64,000 nucleotides of DNA from Neodontobutis hainanensis (GCA_024349245.1 JALDNG010000020.1:6588001-6652000), one strand, 5' to 3'; counted from the stretch's first letter, positions 25,765 to 36,075 are shown. Numbers and translations: made by a program. The notes: a model not told the origin generated them from the sequence alone.

Positions 25765-26781
25765 TTAGACCTTAGTTATCACCCTTCCTAGGGTTGAGCT
25801 CCCGGTGTCATTAGTAACGCTCTTTTGTGGATCATCTGTGGCAAAGTGCAGAACACTGCGCAAGGAACGGTTCATTCTGTTTTTGAAGCCCCGGCCCAGA
25901 CACACATAGAGCAGTGGGTTAAGACAGCTGTTGACATATGCCAGACAGAGTGCCAATGCGTGAGCAAAAAAAACTTTAGGTCTGTAAGGAGATGACCGGG
26001 CGATATATAAGAGAATAAAATCTATGATGTGGAGAGGTATCCAGCACAAGAAGAAGCTAAATATCACTGCAACAATGACTTTGAACATTCTCTTAGAGCG
26101 GTTCACTTGGGACAGTCCACTATCTGTTCTCATGTACACCTTCCAATGACACACTGCAATCACCAGAAAAGGGAGAACGAATCCCATTATGAAGCGGAAT
26201 GATACGACAATCCAGCGGCTGTGAGCATTTGGAAACATTGTAACACATTCTCTCTTCTCTTCTCCTGCTTCGATCTCCTTGTAATAGAGAAACTGTGGGA
26301 TGCTGCCTAAAAGAGCTAGGCACCAAACAAGCAGACAGACCCATACCGCTGCCTTAGGTCGCCGTTTGTTCTGACACCAAACAGGTTTACTAACCAGCAA
26401 GTAGCGGTCAAGACTGATCAAAACCAGCTGTAAGACACTGCAGTACATCACCATATAAAACAAGCTTTTGACAAGAGTGCAAGCCAGTGGGCCAAAGTGC
26501 CAGTGGTCATCGTGAACTAGTGGCACCATGAGCAGAGGCAAAGAGAGGCAGCACAGAAGATCAGCCACAGCCAGGTTTAAGAACCACAAAGAAGTGACCG
26601 TGTGAGGCATGCAGAAGCCTGTCACCCACACCACCAGACCATTTCCAGGCACGCCCAGCAGGGTCACAAGGCCATAGCACACCAGCGCTATAATCTGAGC
26701 AGGTTGCAGCTCATGAGTTAAGACCTCTGGAACTACAGTGTAGTTATAGTCTGTGTAGTTTTGATCTGCAATGTAATCCAT
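25765..26781 (-). CDS. c5ar1: C5a anaphylatoxin chemotactic receptor-like GPCR, copy B
   Basis: 338 residues with the same architecture as copy A: GNGLVVWVTGF, DRY, KPVWCQNKR, CWIP in TM6 and NSCLNPLLY in TM7. The central 300 residues are almost identical to copy A. The N-terminus differs: MDYIADQNYTDYNYTVV, with two N-glycosylation sequons (NYT twice) and four tyrosines among acidic residues, a typical sulfation setting for C5a binding. This N-terminus and the 5' flank resemble copy C, while the C-terminal half and 3' flank resemble copy A, so copy B looks like a hybrid. It probably encodes a functional receptor. Confidence 0.89.
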   Translation of the reverse strand: MDYIADQNYTDYNYTVVPEVLTHELQPAQIIALVCYGLVTLLGVPGNGLVVWVTGFCMPHTVTSLWFLNLAVADLLCCLSLPLLMVPLVHDDHWHFGPLACTLVKSLFYMVMYCSVLQLVLISLDRYLLVSKPVWCQNKRRPKAAVWVCLLVWCLALLGSIPQFLYYKEIEAGEEKRECVTMFPNAHSRWIVVSFRFIMGFVLPFLVIAVCHWKVYMRTDSGLSQVNRSKRMFKVIVAVIFSFFLCWIPLHIIDFILLYIARSSPYRPKVFFAHALALCLAYVNSCLNPLLYVCLGRGFKNRMNRSLRSVLHFATDDPQKSVTNDTGSSTLGRVITKV

Positions 26782-27455
26782 GTTGCTGTGGAATTAAAAG
26801 GTTGACCATTAATGTTGAATAGCTGTATAAGTATTCTGCTAATCAGTGTTTAAGAATCATATATAAATATTATACTTACAAGAAGGGTTTATGATGATTT
26901 AAGAAGGAAGTGTAATTGCTTTGCTTTTAAACCCCATAAATACCCGCCCTAGATGTGCTCATACACTTGCACAAGATCCTATCTTGGAGACAGGATATTT
27001 AAAAATACTTAATCTATTTCACCACTGTTTCACCTAGACAGGGGACTGTCAGAAACACAATGTGGTTCAATTTGGATTTAAATTTTGTTGTAAATATGCA
27101 GCATAATATAGCCTACATACCATCAAGTGGCCTTGTTTTTGTGAATGTAGTTAAAAACACAGTTGCTACAGATTTTAATATTTGCGTATATTAAAATACA
27201 TTTTTAAAAAGTTGTGTATCACAGGTAGGTTTTCTTCCTTTTGCCCTCTTGTGGAAGAAGGCCTATATTACACTGCTGCACAAGAGGAATTGGTTTGGGG
27301 TTTTGCGGGTAGAAAATCTTTGTATCTTAAAATAAAAATAAAAAATAAACTGTTTAAAATATATACAACAAAACTATCTTATGTTTTCACAATGCTGTAT
27401 TAAACTGTATTAGCTACAACACTGTATTAAACAATAACATTTAAAACAGACGTGT
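26782..27455. other. c5ar1 copy B 5' flank and start of segment 3
   Basis: 26782-27057 holds the noncoding 5' exon donor (CTTAC at 26875-26879 on +) and promoter-like sequence of copy B. From 27058 the sequence is a diverged copy of the dact3 3' flank (compare 25150-25500: CAATGCTGTATTAAACTGT). No coding sequence seen. Confidence 0.6.
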
Positions 27456-30018
27456 GAGACTGGTGTTTGCAATTCTCTGTGAAGGAGCGGATCTGCAACC
27501 GGCAATTCTGACCTCGAACTGAGACATTTTTTATCTCCCACGACATTTATGCACCGTGTAGCTTACATCCTTCCAAGCGGTAATGCAGCAAACGCGGCCA
27601 GTGTCACTGCAGACTGTATCCACAGACAACTGAAACGTACACCAGAAGCACCTTGTTTCATTTTAGAGAATTTTAATTATTGTAAACTGGAAGCTGTGTT
27701 GCCAGTATTTTTATCTGTAGCCTATGTGAATTATAACATCAGAAGGAAAAAAACATCCTGGTCAAATTTGAGAGGAATGTGAGAAATCTTTGGCAAGCCA
27801 GACTAAAGCTCAACGCCAGCTCACTTTCCTAAAGGCGGGTCAAAGCGATTTTGCGGCCAACCAATCGGAATTGCAACGGACATGACGTTAGCTATGAGAA
27901 AATCTACGAAGAAGTAAACAAACCAACGTGGCGTGCAAAAACATCTTTGAAAAGGAACCCTCTTGGCGCTGTATGTTGTTGAGTTTTTAAAAACGTTATG
28001 TTGTCTCAATTATTTAAAACTGATAGAAGAGCAGAGGCGAACAAACTCTCGGCAGACCCGCGCGCCATCTTGACTGTTTTGAACAAGAGACTTGCGTCGC
28101 CCAAGTGTGACGCAAGACAACGCGCCAGTGGCATTCGAATGCGTTTGGTCGGTACTGAACATATCTGAGGAACTGACTGACTTACGGAGCTTTGCCATAC
28201 ACGTCAGGCTGTGCCAGGCTACTAAAGCTAAGCCTCCTTTAGCAGATGTCTTTTGTCTTTCCGTGGTCAAATGAAACCCAGTGGCGGCTCTAGACCACTT
28301 TTAATTGGGGTGCCATGCTAAAAGTATTTAGCTAAAAGTGTTGTGACATATGATGTAAAACTGACTGGAACATATTTGAAATAAATGTTTAAAGTGATGC
28401 ATACATATATTTTGTACTTGTTAGTATACAGCAAACACAATACAGCAGTGTTTTTCACTTTTATAAATTTTGTATAGTTATATTTAGTAAGAGTTGACAT
28501 CTGTGAGCTTAAACAACACATATCAGGCAGTCATACACCTTTGTGTTTTAAGTCTTTTTTATTGCACAAACCCAATTTGGAATGAGTTGGATCACTCTAA
28601 AATGTAAATAAAACCAGAATGCATGACTGTTGAATCTCTTTAACCATCTTGTATTTACACAATTATTCACAACTATTTGTATTTTCAAACTAAGACATAC
28701 CATTGTATGAAAAATAATTGCTTCCTTTTTATTTTGATGCAATAGCACACATCAAAGTTTTTACAATGCCAACAACATGCTGCAAAAAACAAAAACATGA
28801 AAAACAGCAATTAATTGACAACTATTTGTTGTTTGGTAAAAGACCAGTACAGTATTTTGTATAAAAGAAGCTTTTCAGAGTTCTGAATTTACTGCAAGGA
28901 TCAGGAGTAAATGCATTGTCTGTGACACAGTTAAGTGCCATACTCAACTAGTTTGTGCTGTATTATTAAATATAAATCATCAGGTGACACAGCTGTGCAA
29001 TTAAAACATTTAACAAATATTATAAAGTATATGTCAACATCATCCAAGAACCATCTGAAAGACAACAAAAGGGTTAAAGAACTAAACCAGTGATTCTTAA
29101 ATTTGAATATCATAGTTAAGAATTTAGTTATATCTACTTTAAAATAAATTTCTATTTCTTGCACTGGTTGGTTGCATGTTTGTAACAAAAATAATTTCCC
29201 CTTGAGGATGAATAAAAGTAATTCTGATACTTATTCTGATTGACACACCAACCACATCTGAAAATGAGTGGATTTCAAAGTGTCAGTTAAAAAGAGCATT
29301 ACTGAAAGACAAGAAATGGGACTAAACAATGACAAAATAAGGACAAAGTCAGAAATAAACCAGGACTCATATACGACTAAACCAGGACTAAGCCCGGACT
29401 AAACCAGACTCATCTTCGACTAAACCAGGAATTGAAATGTATGATCTGTTATGGTATAATAGCTTGGTTTAGTTACCTGCCTGTCCAACAAAAAAACGTA
29501 ATTAAATTACAATACAGCTTGGAATATTATCAAACTGAAGCAACACACATCTCTATACACTATATTTGAACAAACCACTATGAATCTTGCCAATACTACA
29601 CTCCATTTCTGTCTGTGTCGCCAAGTGTGCGCGGTCTCAGGTTCTCTTGTTCTGTGATGTTCCCGGGACAGCTCAACAGAGACAAGCACCCAGTTTTCTC
29701 CTCCCCCATTGCCGACTGAACTCTAAAATGCCATTCCATTGTCAATTAAGTATTTAACACCTTCAGAATTTTATTGTATGTCAATGGCACATATAGCACT
29801 TTAATATTAAATACTGTATCTAACAATTTTATTCCTAAACAAGAATTTTTCATCTTAGTAACTATGAATTCATGTGGTTCTTATGGAATGTTGTTAGATG
29901 TATTTAACTGTGGAGGCTGCGTCACAGGTGGAAAGCCCAAGACAAATTTTCCACGTGTGGGACAATAAAGTTTACCGTTCCCTTTATAAAAAAACAGTGG
30001 TTGGTTGGAAGAGTTGGG
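27456..30018. mobile_element. 2.5 kb insertion within tandem segment 3, nature unknown
   Basis: Flanking sequence matches segments 1 and 2 up to about 27455 and resumes at about 30018 (AATGCTGACAGGAAATATTT), where segment 2 has only about 25 bases. Inside are a GC-richer, CpG-containing part at 27830-28200 with a CCAAT box at about 27860 and a CAGTGGCGGCTCTAGACC string at 28281, which resembles the end of some hAT-type elements. Also inside are a short ACTAAACCAGGA minisatellite (29340-29430) and retroposon-like tails at about 29170-29230 and 29945-29980. No convincing protein. It may be several nested insertions. Confidence 0.55.
29340..29432. repeat. ACTAAACCAGGA-type minisatellite
   Basis: About five imperfect copies of a 12-16 base unit around GACTAAACCAGGACT. 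A short degenerate tandem array. Confidence 0.7.
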
Positions 30019-30254
30019 GCAAAAATGCTGACAGGAAATATTTAAAATATTGGCTAATCGTGATTTCTCACACACTGCCATGGCTTTTGTCTTATAGTCC
30101 AAGAAAGACACACAGCCATACCGTAGAATTATTTTTTACAAGAAAGCCCATTTTTTTATCAACTTTTTAACAAGGATAACAATTTTTAGGTATAGTCCTA
30201 TTTTATAAGACAATTACTTGCCTAAAAGTTCTAACGAGCTTTAAAAATACCATA

Positions 30255-31283
30255 TTACTGAATCACTGAGAGTTTAGTCATCTCCCTTCTTGGGGTTGAG
30301 CTCCTGGTGTCATTAGTGACGCTCGTCCTATTTTGTGGTTCTTCTGTGGCAAAGGGCAGAACACTGCGCAGGGAACGGTTCATTCTGTTTTTGAAGCCCA
30401 GACACACATAGAGCAGTGGGTTAAGACAGCTGTTGAAATATGCCAGACAAAGTGCCAATGTTTGAGCAAAAAAAACTTTAGGACTGTGAGGAGATGACCG
30501 GGGGGTATCTAAGAAAATGAAGTCGATAATGTGGAGAGGGATCCGGCACAGGAAGAAGCTAAATATCACTGCAACAATAACTTTTAACGTTCGCTTAGAG
30601 CGGTTCCCACGGGATAGTCCACTCTTTGCTCTCATGTACACCTTCAAATGACACACTGCAATCACCAGAAAAGGGAGAACGAATCCCATTATGAAGCGGA
30701 ATAACATGACTATCCAGCGGCTGTGAGCATTTGGAAAGCGTCTAACACACTCTCTCTTCTCTTCTCCTGCTTCAATCTCCTTGTAATAAAAAAACTGTGG
30801 GATGCTGGCTAAAAGAGCTAGGCACCAAACAAGCAGACAGACCCATACTGCTGCCTTAGGTCGCCGTTTGTTCTGACACCAAACAGGTTTACTAACCAAC
30901 AAGTAGCGGTCAAGACTGATCAAAACCAGCTGTAAGACACTGCAGTACATCACCATATAAAACAAGCTTTTGACAAGAGTGCAAGCCAGTGGGCCAAAGT
31001 GCCAGTGGTCATCGTGAACTAGTGGCACCATGAGCAGAGGCAAAGAGAGGCAGCACAGAAGATCAGCCACAGCCAGGTTTAAGAACCACAAAGAAGTGAC
31101 CGTGTGAGGCATGCAGAAGCCTGTCACCCACACCACCAGACCATTTCCAGGCACGCCCAGCAGGATCACAAGGCCATAGCACACCAGCGCTATAATCTGA
31201 GCAGGTTGCAGCTCATGAGTTAAGACCTCTGGAACTACAGTGTAGTCATAGTCCGTGTTCTTTTGATCTGCAATGTAATCCAT
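30255..31283 (-). CDS. C5a anaphylatoxin receptor-like GPCR, divergent copy C
   Basis: Open frame of 342 residues. The first 155 or so residues are almost identical to copies A and B, including DRY and KPVWCQNKR. The rest differs at many sites. TM6 reads FFLCRIPLHI instead of FFLCWIPLHI (TGG to CGG), removing the CWxP toggle tryptophan. The start of helix 8 lacks two residues (CLGFKNR versus CLGRGFKNR). The N-terminus DQKNTDYDYT has no N-glycosylation sequon. The tail ends REMTKLSVIQ instead of RVITKV. The 5' exon donor and acceptor are retained. It may be a decaying pseudogene, or a binding receptor with altered signalling; the frame is unbroken over the whole length. The NPxxY motif remains. 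Confidence 0.82.
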   Translation of the reverse strand: MDYIADQKNTDYDYTVVPEVLTHELQPAQIIALVCYGLVILLGVPGNGLVVWVTGFCMPHTVTSLWFLNLAVADLLCCLSLPLLMVPLVHDDHWHFGPLACTLVKSLFYMVMYCSVLQLVLISLDRYLLVSKPVWCQNKRRPKAAVWVCLLVWCLALLASIPQFFYYKEIEAGEEKRECVRRFPNAHSRWIVMLFRFIMGFVLPFLVIAVCHLKVYMRAKSGLSRGNRSKRTLKVIVAVIFSFFLCRIPLHIIDFIFLDTPRSSPHSPKVFFAQTLALCLAYFNSCLNPLLYVCLGFKNRMNRSLRSVLPFATEEPQNRTSVTNDTRSSTPRREMTKLSVIQ

Positions 31284-32160
31284 GTTGCTGTGGAATTAAA
31301 AGGTTGACCATTAATGTTGAATAGCTGTATAAGTATTCTGCTAATCATTGTTTAAGAATCATATATAAATATTATACTTACAAGAAGGGTTTATGATGAT
31401 TTAAGAAGGAAGTGAAATTGCTTTGCTTTTAAACCCCATAAATACCCGCCCTAGATGTGCTCATACAGTTGCACAAGATCCTATCTAAGAGACAGGATAT
31501 AAAAAAGTAAACTCTATCTCACCACTGCTTCCACCAAAAGACATACCCAGAAACATCTTTCTGTATAAATGGACTCACTGTGCCCCCAATCAAACCAACA
31601 TATTTCACATTAACATTAACAAAAAACATTAATATTAAACATTATCAAAAAGTCCCTAGTCTGTCTTGGAAACACTGCACATTTCAGTCTGTCTCATCAA
31701 CACTTTTGGCACTGTAGCAGAGTGGTTAGCCCTCCTGCCTCACATCAAGAAGGTCCTATGTTTGATTCCCATGCAGCGCAGGGACTGTCTGTGTGGAGTT
31801 TGCATGTTCTCTTTGTGTCTGCATAGGTTTCCTTCAGGTAACCTACCTGGATAAAAAAAAACCTGGAAATAAAATTTCCTTCCAATTCAGTGACTGTATT
31901 AGCCTTTCAGAAACTGGGGACTGCTTAAAGTTGAATTTATTGTTTGCACAAACCACTTTAATATTGTTCAGCCAGTAAATTTTATTTGCACATACATAAT
32001 GATCATTTACTGATGGACAAAATTCTACATTTTACAGCAATAACATAAGAAATGTAATAACTACAGTGGTGTCAAATTTAATCAAAATAAATTATAACTA
32101 CCTATAAATATTTGTTTATAAACTTCTGTTTGAGGCATTAACTCAAGCTGCCTCCCTTTT
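31284..32160. other. c5ar1 copy C upstream flank
   Basis: Contains the 5' exon donor (31377-31381 on +) and the GGGCGGGTATTTATGGGG promoter-like sequence near 31440, both shared with copy B. It is followed by a SINE-like repeat and sequence matching 23178-23392 upstream of copy A. No gene. Confidence 0.6.
31703..31855 (+). mobile_element. tRNA-like SINE-type repeat
   Basis: Reads AGCAGAGTGGTTAGCCCTCC, then TTTGATTCCCATGCAGC and GTGTGGAGTTTGCATGTTCT, a sequence set familiar from an abundant tRNA-derived teleost repeat. The A-box-like and B-box-like parts are degraded. It is not a functional tRNA. Confidence 0.62.
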
Positions 32161-32576
32161 GACTGCCCAAATGATTGGTATGGTCTCCACCTCCATTGTC
32201 AATGCGGCCACTCAAAGGCCGTAAATTTTAAAGTCTCCGGTGCCTGTCGTGGCTGCAACCCCTGAACCCAGTGGTGGACACCGGAAGTAAGGCATGCCGT
32301 CAAGCTAAAGAAGGAGACCTACCAAGCCTGGTTGGCTCGTGGGACTCGTGAGGCAGTTGATAGGTACCGGCAGGCCAAGCGGACTGCAGTCTGGATGGTT
32401 GTGGAGGCTCAAACCTGGGAGGAGTTTGGTGAGGCCATGAAAAAGGGCTATCGGTCAGCCTCGAAGAAATTCTGGCAAACCGTTCACCCTCCGGTGGGAA
32501 TCTGCTGACTTGGACTGGGGACATTGCTGGATGGTGGAAGGAATACTTCAAGGATCTCCTCAACCCCACCGACATG

Positions 32577-32650
32577 TCCACCTCTGAGCCTTCAGCCTCT
32601 GCTTTCTCAGTGGAAGCTGAGGAAGCAGAGGCTGAAGGCTCAGAGGTGGA
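32577..32650. repeat. 34-bp inverted repeat (hairpin) inside the retrotransposon
   Basis: Arms 32577-32610 and 32617-32650 are reverse complements with one mismatch and a 6-base loop. The right arm matches the ordinary element sequence (EAEGSEVDSS coding), so the left arm is probably an inverted local copy. Confidence 0.93.
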
Positions 32651-33925
32651 CTCGTCCATCACCCAAGCCAAAGTCACTGAGGTAGTTGGGAAGCTCCTCG
32701 GTGGCAAGGCACCGGGGGTGGATGAGATATGCCCTGAGTACCTCAAGTCTCTGGATGTTGTAGGGCTGTCTTGGTTAACATGACTCAACATCGCATGGCG
32801 GTTGGGGACAGTATCTCTGGACTGGCATACCGGGGTGGTATTCCCTCTTTTTAAGAAAGGGAACCGGATGGTGTGTTCCAACTACAGAGGGACACTCCTC
32901 AGCCTCCCCGGAAAAGTCTATGCCAGGGTACTGGAGAGGAGAATGCAGACGATGGTTGAACCTTGGATTCAGGAGAAACAAGGCGGTTTGTTCCTCCCCC
33001 TGTGGGGGGTGCTCTGGGAGTATGGGGTCCTGAGCTAAGGGCTGTCTGGTCCCTGTACAATCGGAGCAGGAGCTTGGTTCGCATTGCCGGCAGTAAGTCA
33101 GACTTGTTCCCAGTGTATGTTGGACTTCGGCAGGGCTGCCCTTTGTCACCAGTCCTGTTCATCATTTTTATTGACCTGATTTTTGCCGCAGCCAGGGGCC
33201 TGAGGGAGTCTGGTTTGGGTACCACAGGATCTCATCTCTGCTTTTTGCAGAAGATGTTGTCCTGTTGGCTCCATCAAGCCAGGACCTTCAGTGTGCACTG
33301 GGATGGTTTTCAGCCGAGTGTGAAGTGGCTGGGATGAGGATCAGCACCTCCAAGTCTGAGAAAATGGTTCTCAGTCAGAAAAGGGTGGCTTGTCCCCTTC
33401 AGGTTGGTGCGGAGCTCCTGCTTCAAGTGAAGGAATTTAAGTATCATGGGGTCTTGTTCACAAGTGAGGGAAGGAGGGAGCGTGAGATTGACAGACAGAT
33501 TGGTGTCGCTTCTGCAGCGATGCAGTCTATGTACCCGTCTGTCGTGGCAAAGAAGGAGCTGAGCTTTCTCCGCAGAGTGGCGGGGCGCTCCTTTGGAGAT
33601 AGGGTGAGGAGCTCGGTCACTCGGAAGGAGCTCAAAGTAGAGCCGCTGCTCCTCCACATCGAGAGGAACCAGCTGAGGTGGCTCGGGTATCTGTTTCGGA
33701 TGCCTCCTGTACGCTTCCCTAGGGAGGTGTTCCGGGCATGTTCCACCGGGAGGAGACCCCAGGGAAGACCTAGGACACGCTGGAGGGACTATGTCTCTCA
33801 GCTGGCCTGGGAATGCCTTGGTATCCCCCCGGAAGAGCTGGAGGAAGTGTCTGGGGAGCGGGAAGTCTGGGCGTCTCTGCTTAGACTGCTGCCCCCACGA
33901 CCCGGCCCTGGATAAGCGGTTGAAG

Positions 33926-34035
33926 ATGGATGGATGGATGGATGGATGGATGGATGGATAGATAGATAGATAGATGGATGGATGGATGGATGGATGGATG
34001 GATGGATAGATGGATGGATATATGGATGGATGGAT
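33926..34035. repeat. GATG/GATA tetranucleotide tail
   Basis: About 110 bases of GATG repeats with GATA interruptions, continuous with the 3' end of the retrotransposon. Confidence 0.96.
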
Positions 34036-35406
34036 GCCTCCTTTTTGTGTTAACAGGAATGACAAAATGTTTAAAAAAGAAACTCTTCAATAATGTAACT
34101 CTATGGGCTAACTGATCACGTTTACAAATCTGTGTTATAGGACATTAACAAAGATATATGGCATCAACGCTGTCAAAGAAACGCAAGATACCAAAGAAAA
34201 CAAACTGTTTTGAAATCAAACATTTAAAATTATTATAAAGAAGAACTCTATAATACAGGTTATGGTTGTTATGTATCATTAACACACAATAAACTGGAGA
34301 ATATTATGCAAACTAAAAATTTGTTCCCAAGAAAAGTTTTCTTTTTTTAATCCAATACCACACTCACAACTGCCTCAACATTACGAAGTAAGCAAAGGAA
34401 ACAAAATGCTCTATCAGCCTAAAAATCACCATAGTTACAAAAGACAAAAAGACACAGATATTTGTGACTGAGCAAGCAGACCAAGCATGTCAGTGAGCCG
34501 ATGAGTCTGTGTATTCTCTGACAGGCCAATGATGTATATATTTGTGGCCAAACACAATAACAGTCAGTTTTAAGCTGAAGCATTGCTTGGTGGTAGTGTG
34601 GGTGTGTCGTCTCGAAATGCATCCGTCTGAAGGTCTGCAGGGAAAAAAAAAATCTGGTTTCACAAACAGAATTTTTTCAGTTGTAAGCAACAAAGTACAG
34701 ATAGTTATTTTAGAACTTATATTTTTAACATGTTTTCACATGGACTCCAATTGGGGGACTTTAGGGATTCAGACACTCAAAGTTTGGCAAAACCGCACAT
34801 CTCTGAGACTTAGCTACAAGCACAAATAAGCCATATACATTTTTCTCCAAATACAGACCAAACAGAAAGCAAACAAAAACAGGTGGTAACAAAATATGCC
34901 AAATTCTACCCTATTCTTTATAATGGAGACTCTGCCTGACCATTTCATAAAAAAATCTTAATAGTTTTGGTTTGTTACAACAATTATATTTGGTGCAGGT
35001 AATTTTAGCATGTGTGGCTGTAATTTAAATAGTGTTTGAGCTTCAACACTTCATCTAAAGATATATTAATTCAAATATATATATATATATATATATTTTT
35101 AGGCGGAGATGTCCATCTTGATTTATTCTGAAAATGTACAATTGCACATTCCCTTCTAAGAAATCTCACAAGTGCCCCCTTCATTTTGACACAGAAATAT
35201 TAAAATACACCTTGTATTTGCAGAGATATTGTCGATTTACTGTGGACATGTCCTTTTTAGAGCAGACACACCAAAAAACAGGCTCGGGCTTAAAGGTTTA
35301 AGATGCTTGTTGATTTCCACCAATTTCATAAAGGTTTAATTTAATAGATATAGCCTTAATAATCCACATTGACTAAACTTAGGAATGATCCTCCAACTCC
35401 AATAAA
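34036..35406. other. Space between retrotransposon and LBH-like gene
   Basis: 34036-34160 is the continuation of the c5ar1 upstream flank (matches 23385-23510). The rest is AT-rich with a short (TA)n at about 35078-35096. Open frames here are short and unrecognised. Confidence 0.55.
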
Positions 35407-36075
35407 TTAAAACAATATATACTTTAAAATAAGACAGTACTGCTGTAATAAAATGAGAAGAACAAACAGACCTATAAGTGTAAGTCCTGGCTGTGTGTTG
35501 AGGATAACAGAAGTCTCTTCTTCCTCTTCTTCCTCTCCCCAGTCTGCAATGTTGGCTGGAGGAATACACTGCTCCAAGAACAGGTCTTCCTCGTCTTCCT
35601 CCATGTCCATGTTTTCTGGAGGCCAGCGCAGCTCTCCACTCTCCACCTCACTCAGTTCAGTGGGTTCCACAACAATGGAGGGCAGCCGCTCCTTCTCGTG
35701 GTTCTGCTTCTGGCCCACATTGTTCCCAGTGGTGTCTGGCACCCAGGCTACCTCAACAGGCTCAGTGAAGACCTAAAGGTCAACAGGGAGTGGCAAAATG
35801 CTATTCATTTATTTCACCACATAATTTATTTTCAGCAAATGTGTATAATATATTACTAAATAAATTCAACATTGATGCACACATACAGTATATAATAAGT
35901 ACACACTAACACATGCATGAATAAAAACTGCATGTCCTCTGCCAAGTCCTTAATGACAAGGGTTTATATGTGGACACAAGAAGACATCTCTTTTATGAAT
36001 TACCTGGAATGGTATTCTCTGGTCCTTGCTTAGGATGTCTTCAGCATTTGAGTCTTGACCAGTCATGCCCTCCAT
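35407..36075 (-). CDS. LBH-domain protein with hydrophobic C-terminus
   Basis: LBH (limb bud and heart) proteins are small acidic transcription cofactors. Two exons, 36004-36075 and 35407-35772, join in frame (CAG/GTAATT donor, CTTTAG acceptor) to give 145 residues from the ATG at 36075. The core ERLPSIVVEPTE followed by VESGELRWPPE is the LBH signature, preceded by IPFQVFTEPVEV, comparable to YQIFPDPSDF in LBH. After the core comes an acidic stretch (MDMEEDEEDLFLEQC, then six glutamates). The protein ends in a strongly hydrophobic segment, GLTLIGLFVLLILLQQYCLI, close to the stop, which I do not know from LBH. The exon at 36004 has an acceptor four bases before the ATG, so it may continue from upstream exons at 37554 and 37879. 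Not clearly lbh itself, so no symbol is given. Confidence 0.82.

Larger units (their letters stand above)
23746..27057. repeat. Tandem segment 2: dact3 relict and c5ar1 copy B
   Basis: Begins with about 60 bases (ACAATGTGGTTCATTTTGGA region) related to 21170-21225. Then come the dact3 relict, its flank, receptor copy B and its 5' flank. It ends at 27057, where GGGACTGTCAGAAACAC stops matching copy A's upstream and switches to the same ACAATGTGGTTC-type sequence. Confidence 0.82.
32161..34035 (+). mobile_element. Truncated non-LTR retrotransposon (RTE/Rex3-like) with GATG tail
   Basis: Reverse-transcriptase fragments are spread over frames: LPGKVYARVLERR near 32905, then GLRQGCPLSPVLFIIF near 33125. 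The catalytic FADD appears as FAED near 33245. The C-terminal part continues as [17 protein letters not shown] and [11 protein letters not shown], ending [12 protein letters not shown] at 33915. Two internal deletions are evident from the family pattern: the FRPGRGT-type region and the segment before LRRVAGRSF. The 3' end is (GATG)n/(GATA)n. Flanking GCCTCCCTTTT (32150) and GCCTCCTTTTT (34036) look like a target-site duplication, and the empty site is visible at about 23382. Dead copy; clade from memory. Confidence 0.85.

Noticed and set aside
21816..31283. Receptors as C5AR2 or C3AR1
   Set aside because: All copies have DRY, unlike C5AR2, and a short second extracellular loop, unlike C3AR1.
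33925..34036. CRISPR-like array
   Set aside because: The regular units are 4-base tandem repeats without spacers, belonging to the retrotransposon tail; the organism is a vertebrate.
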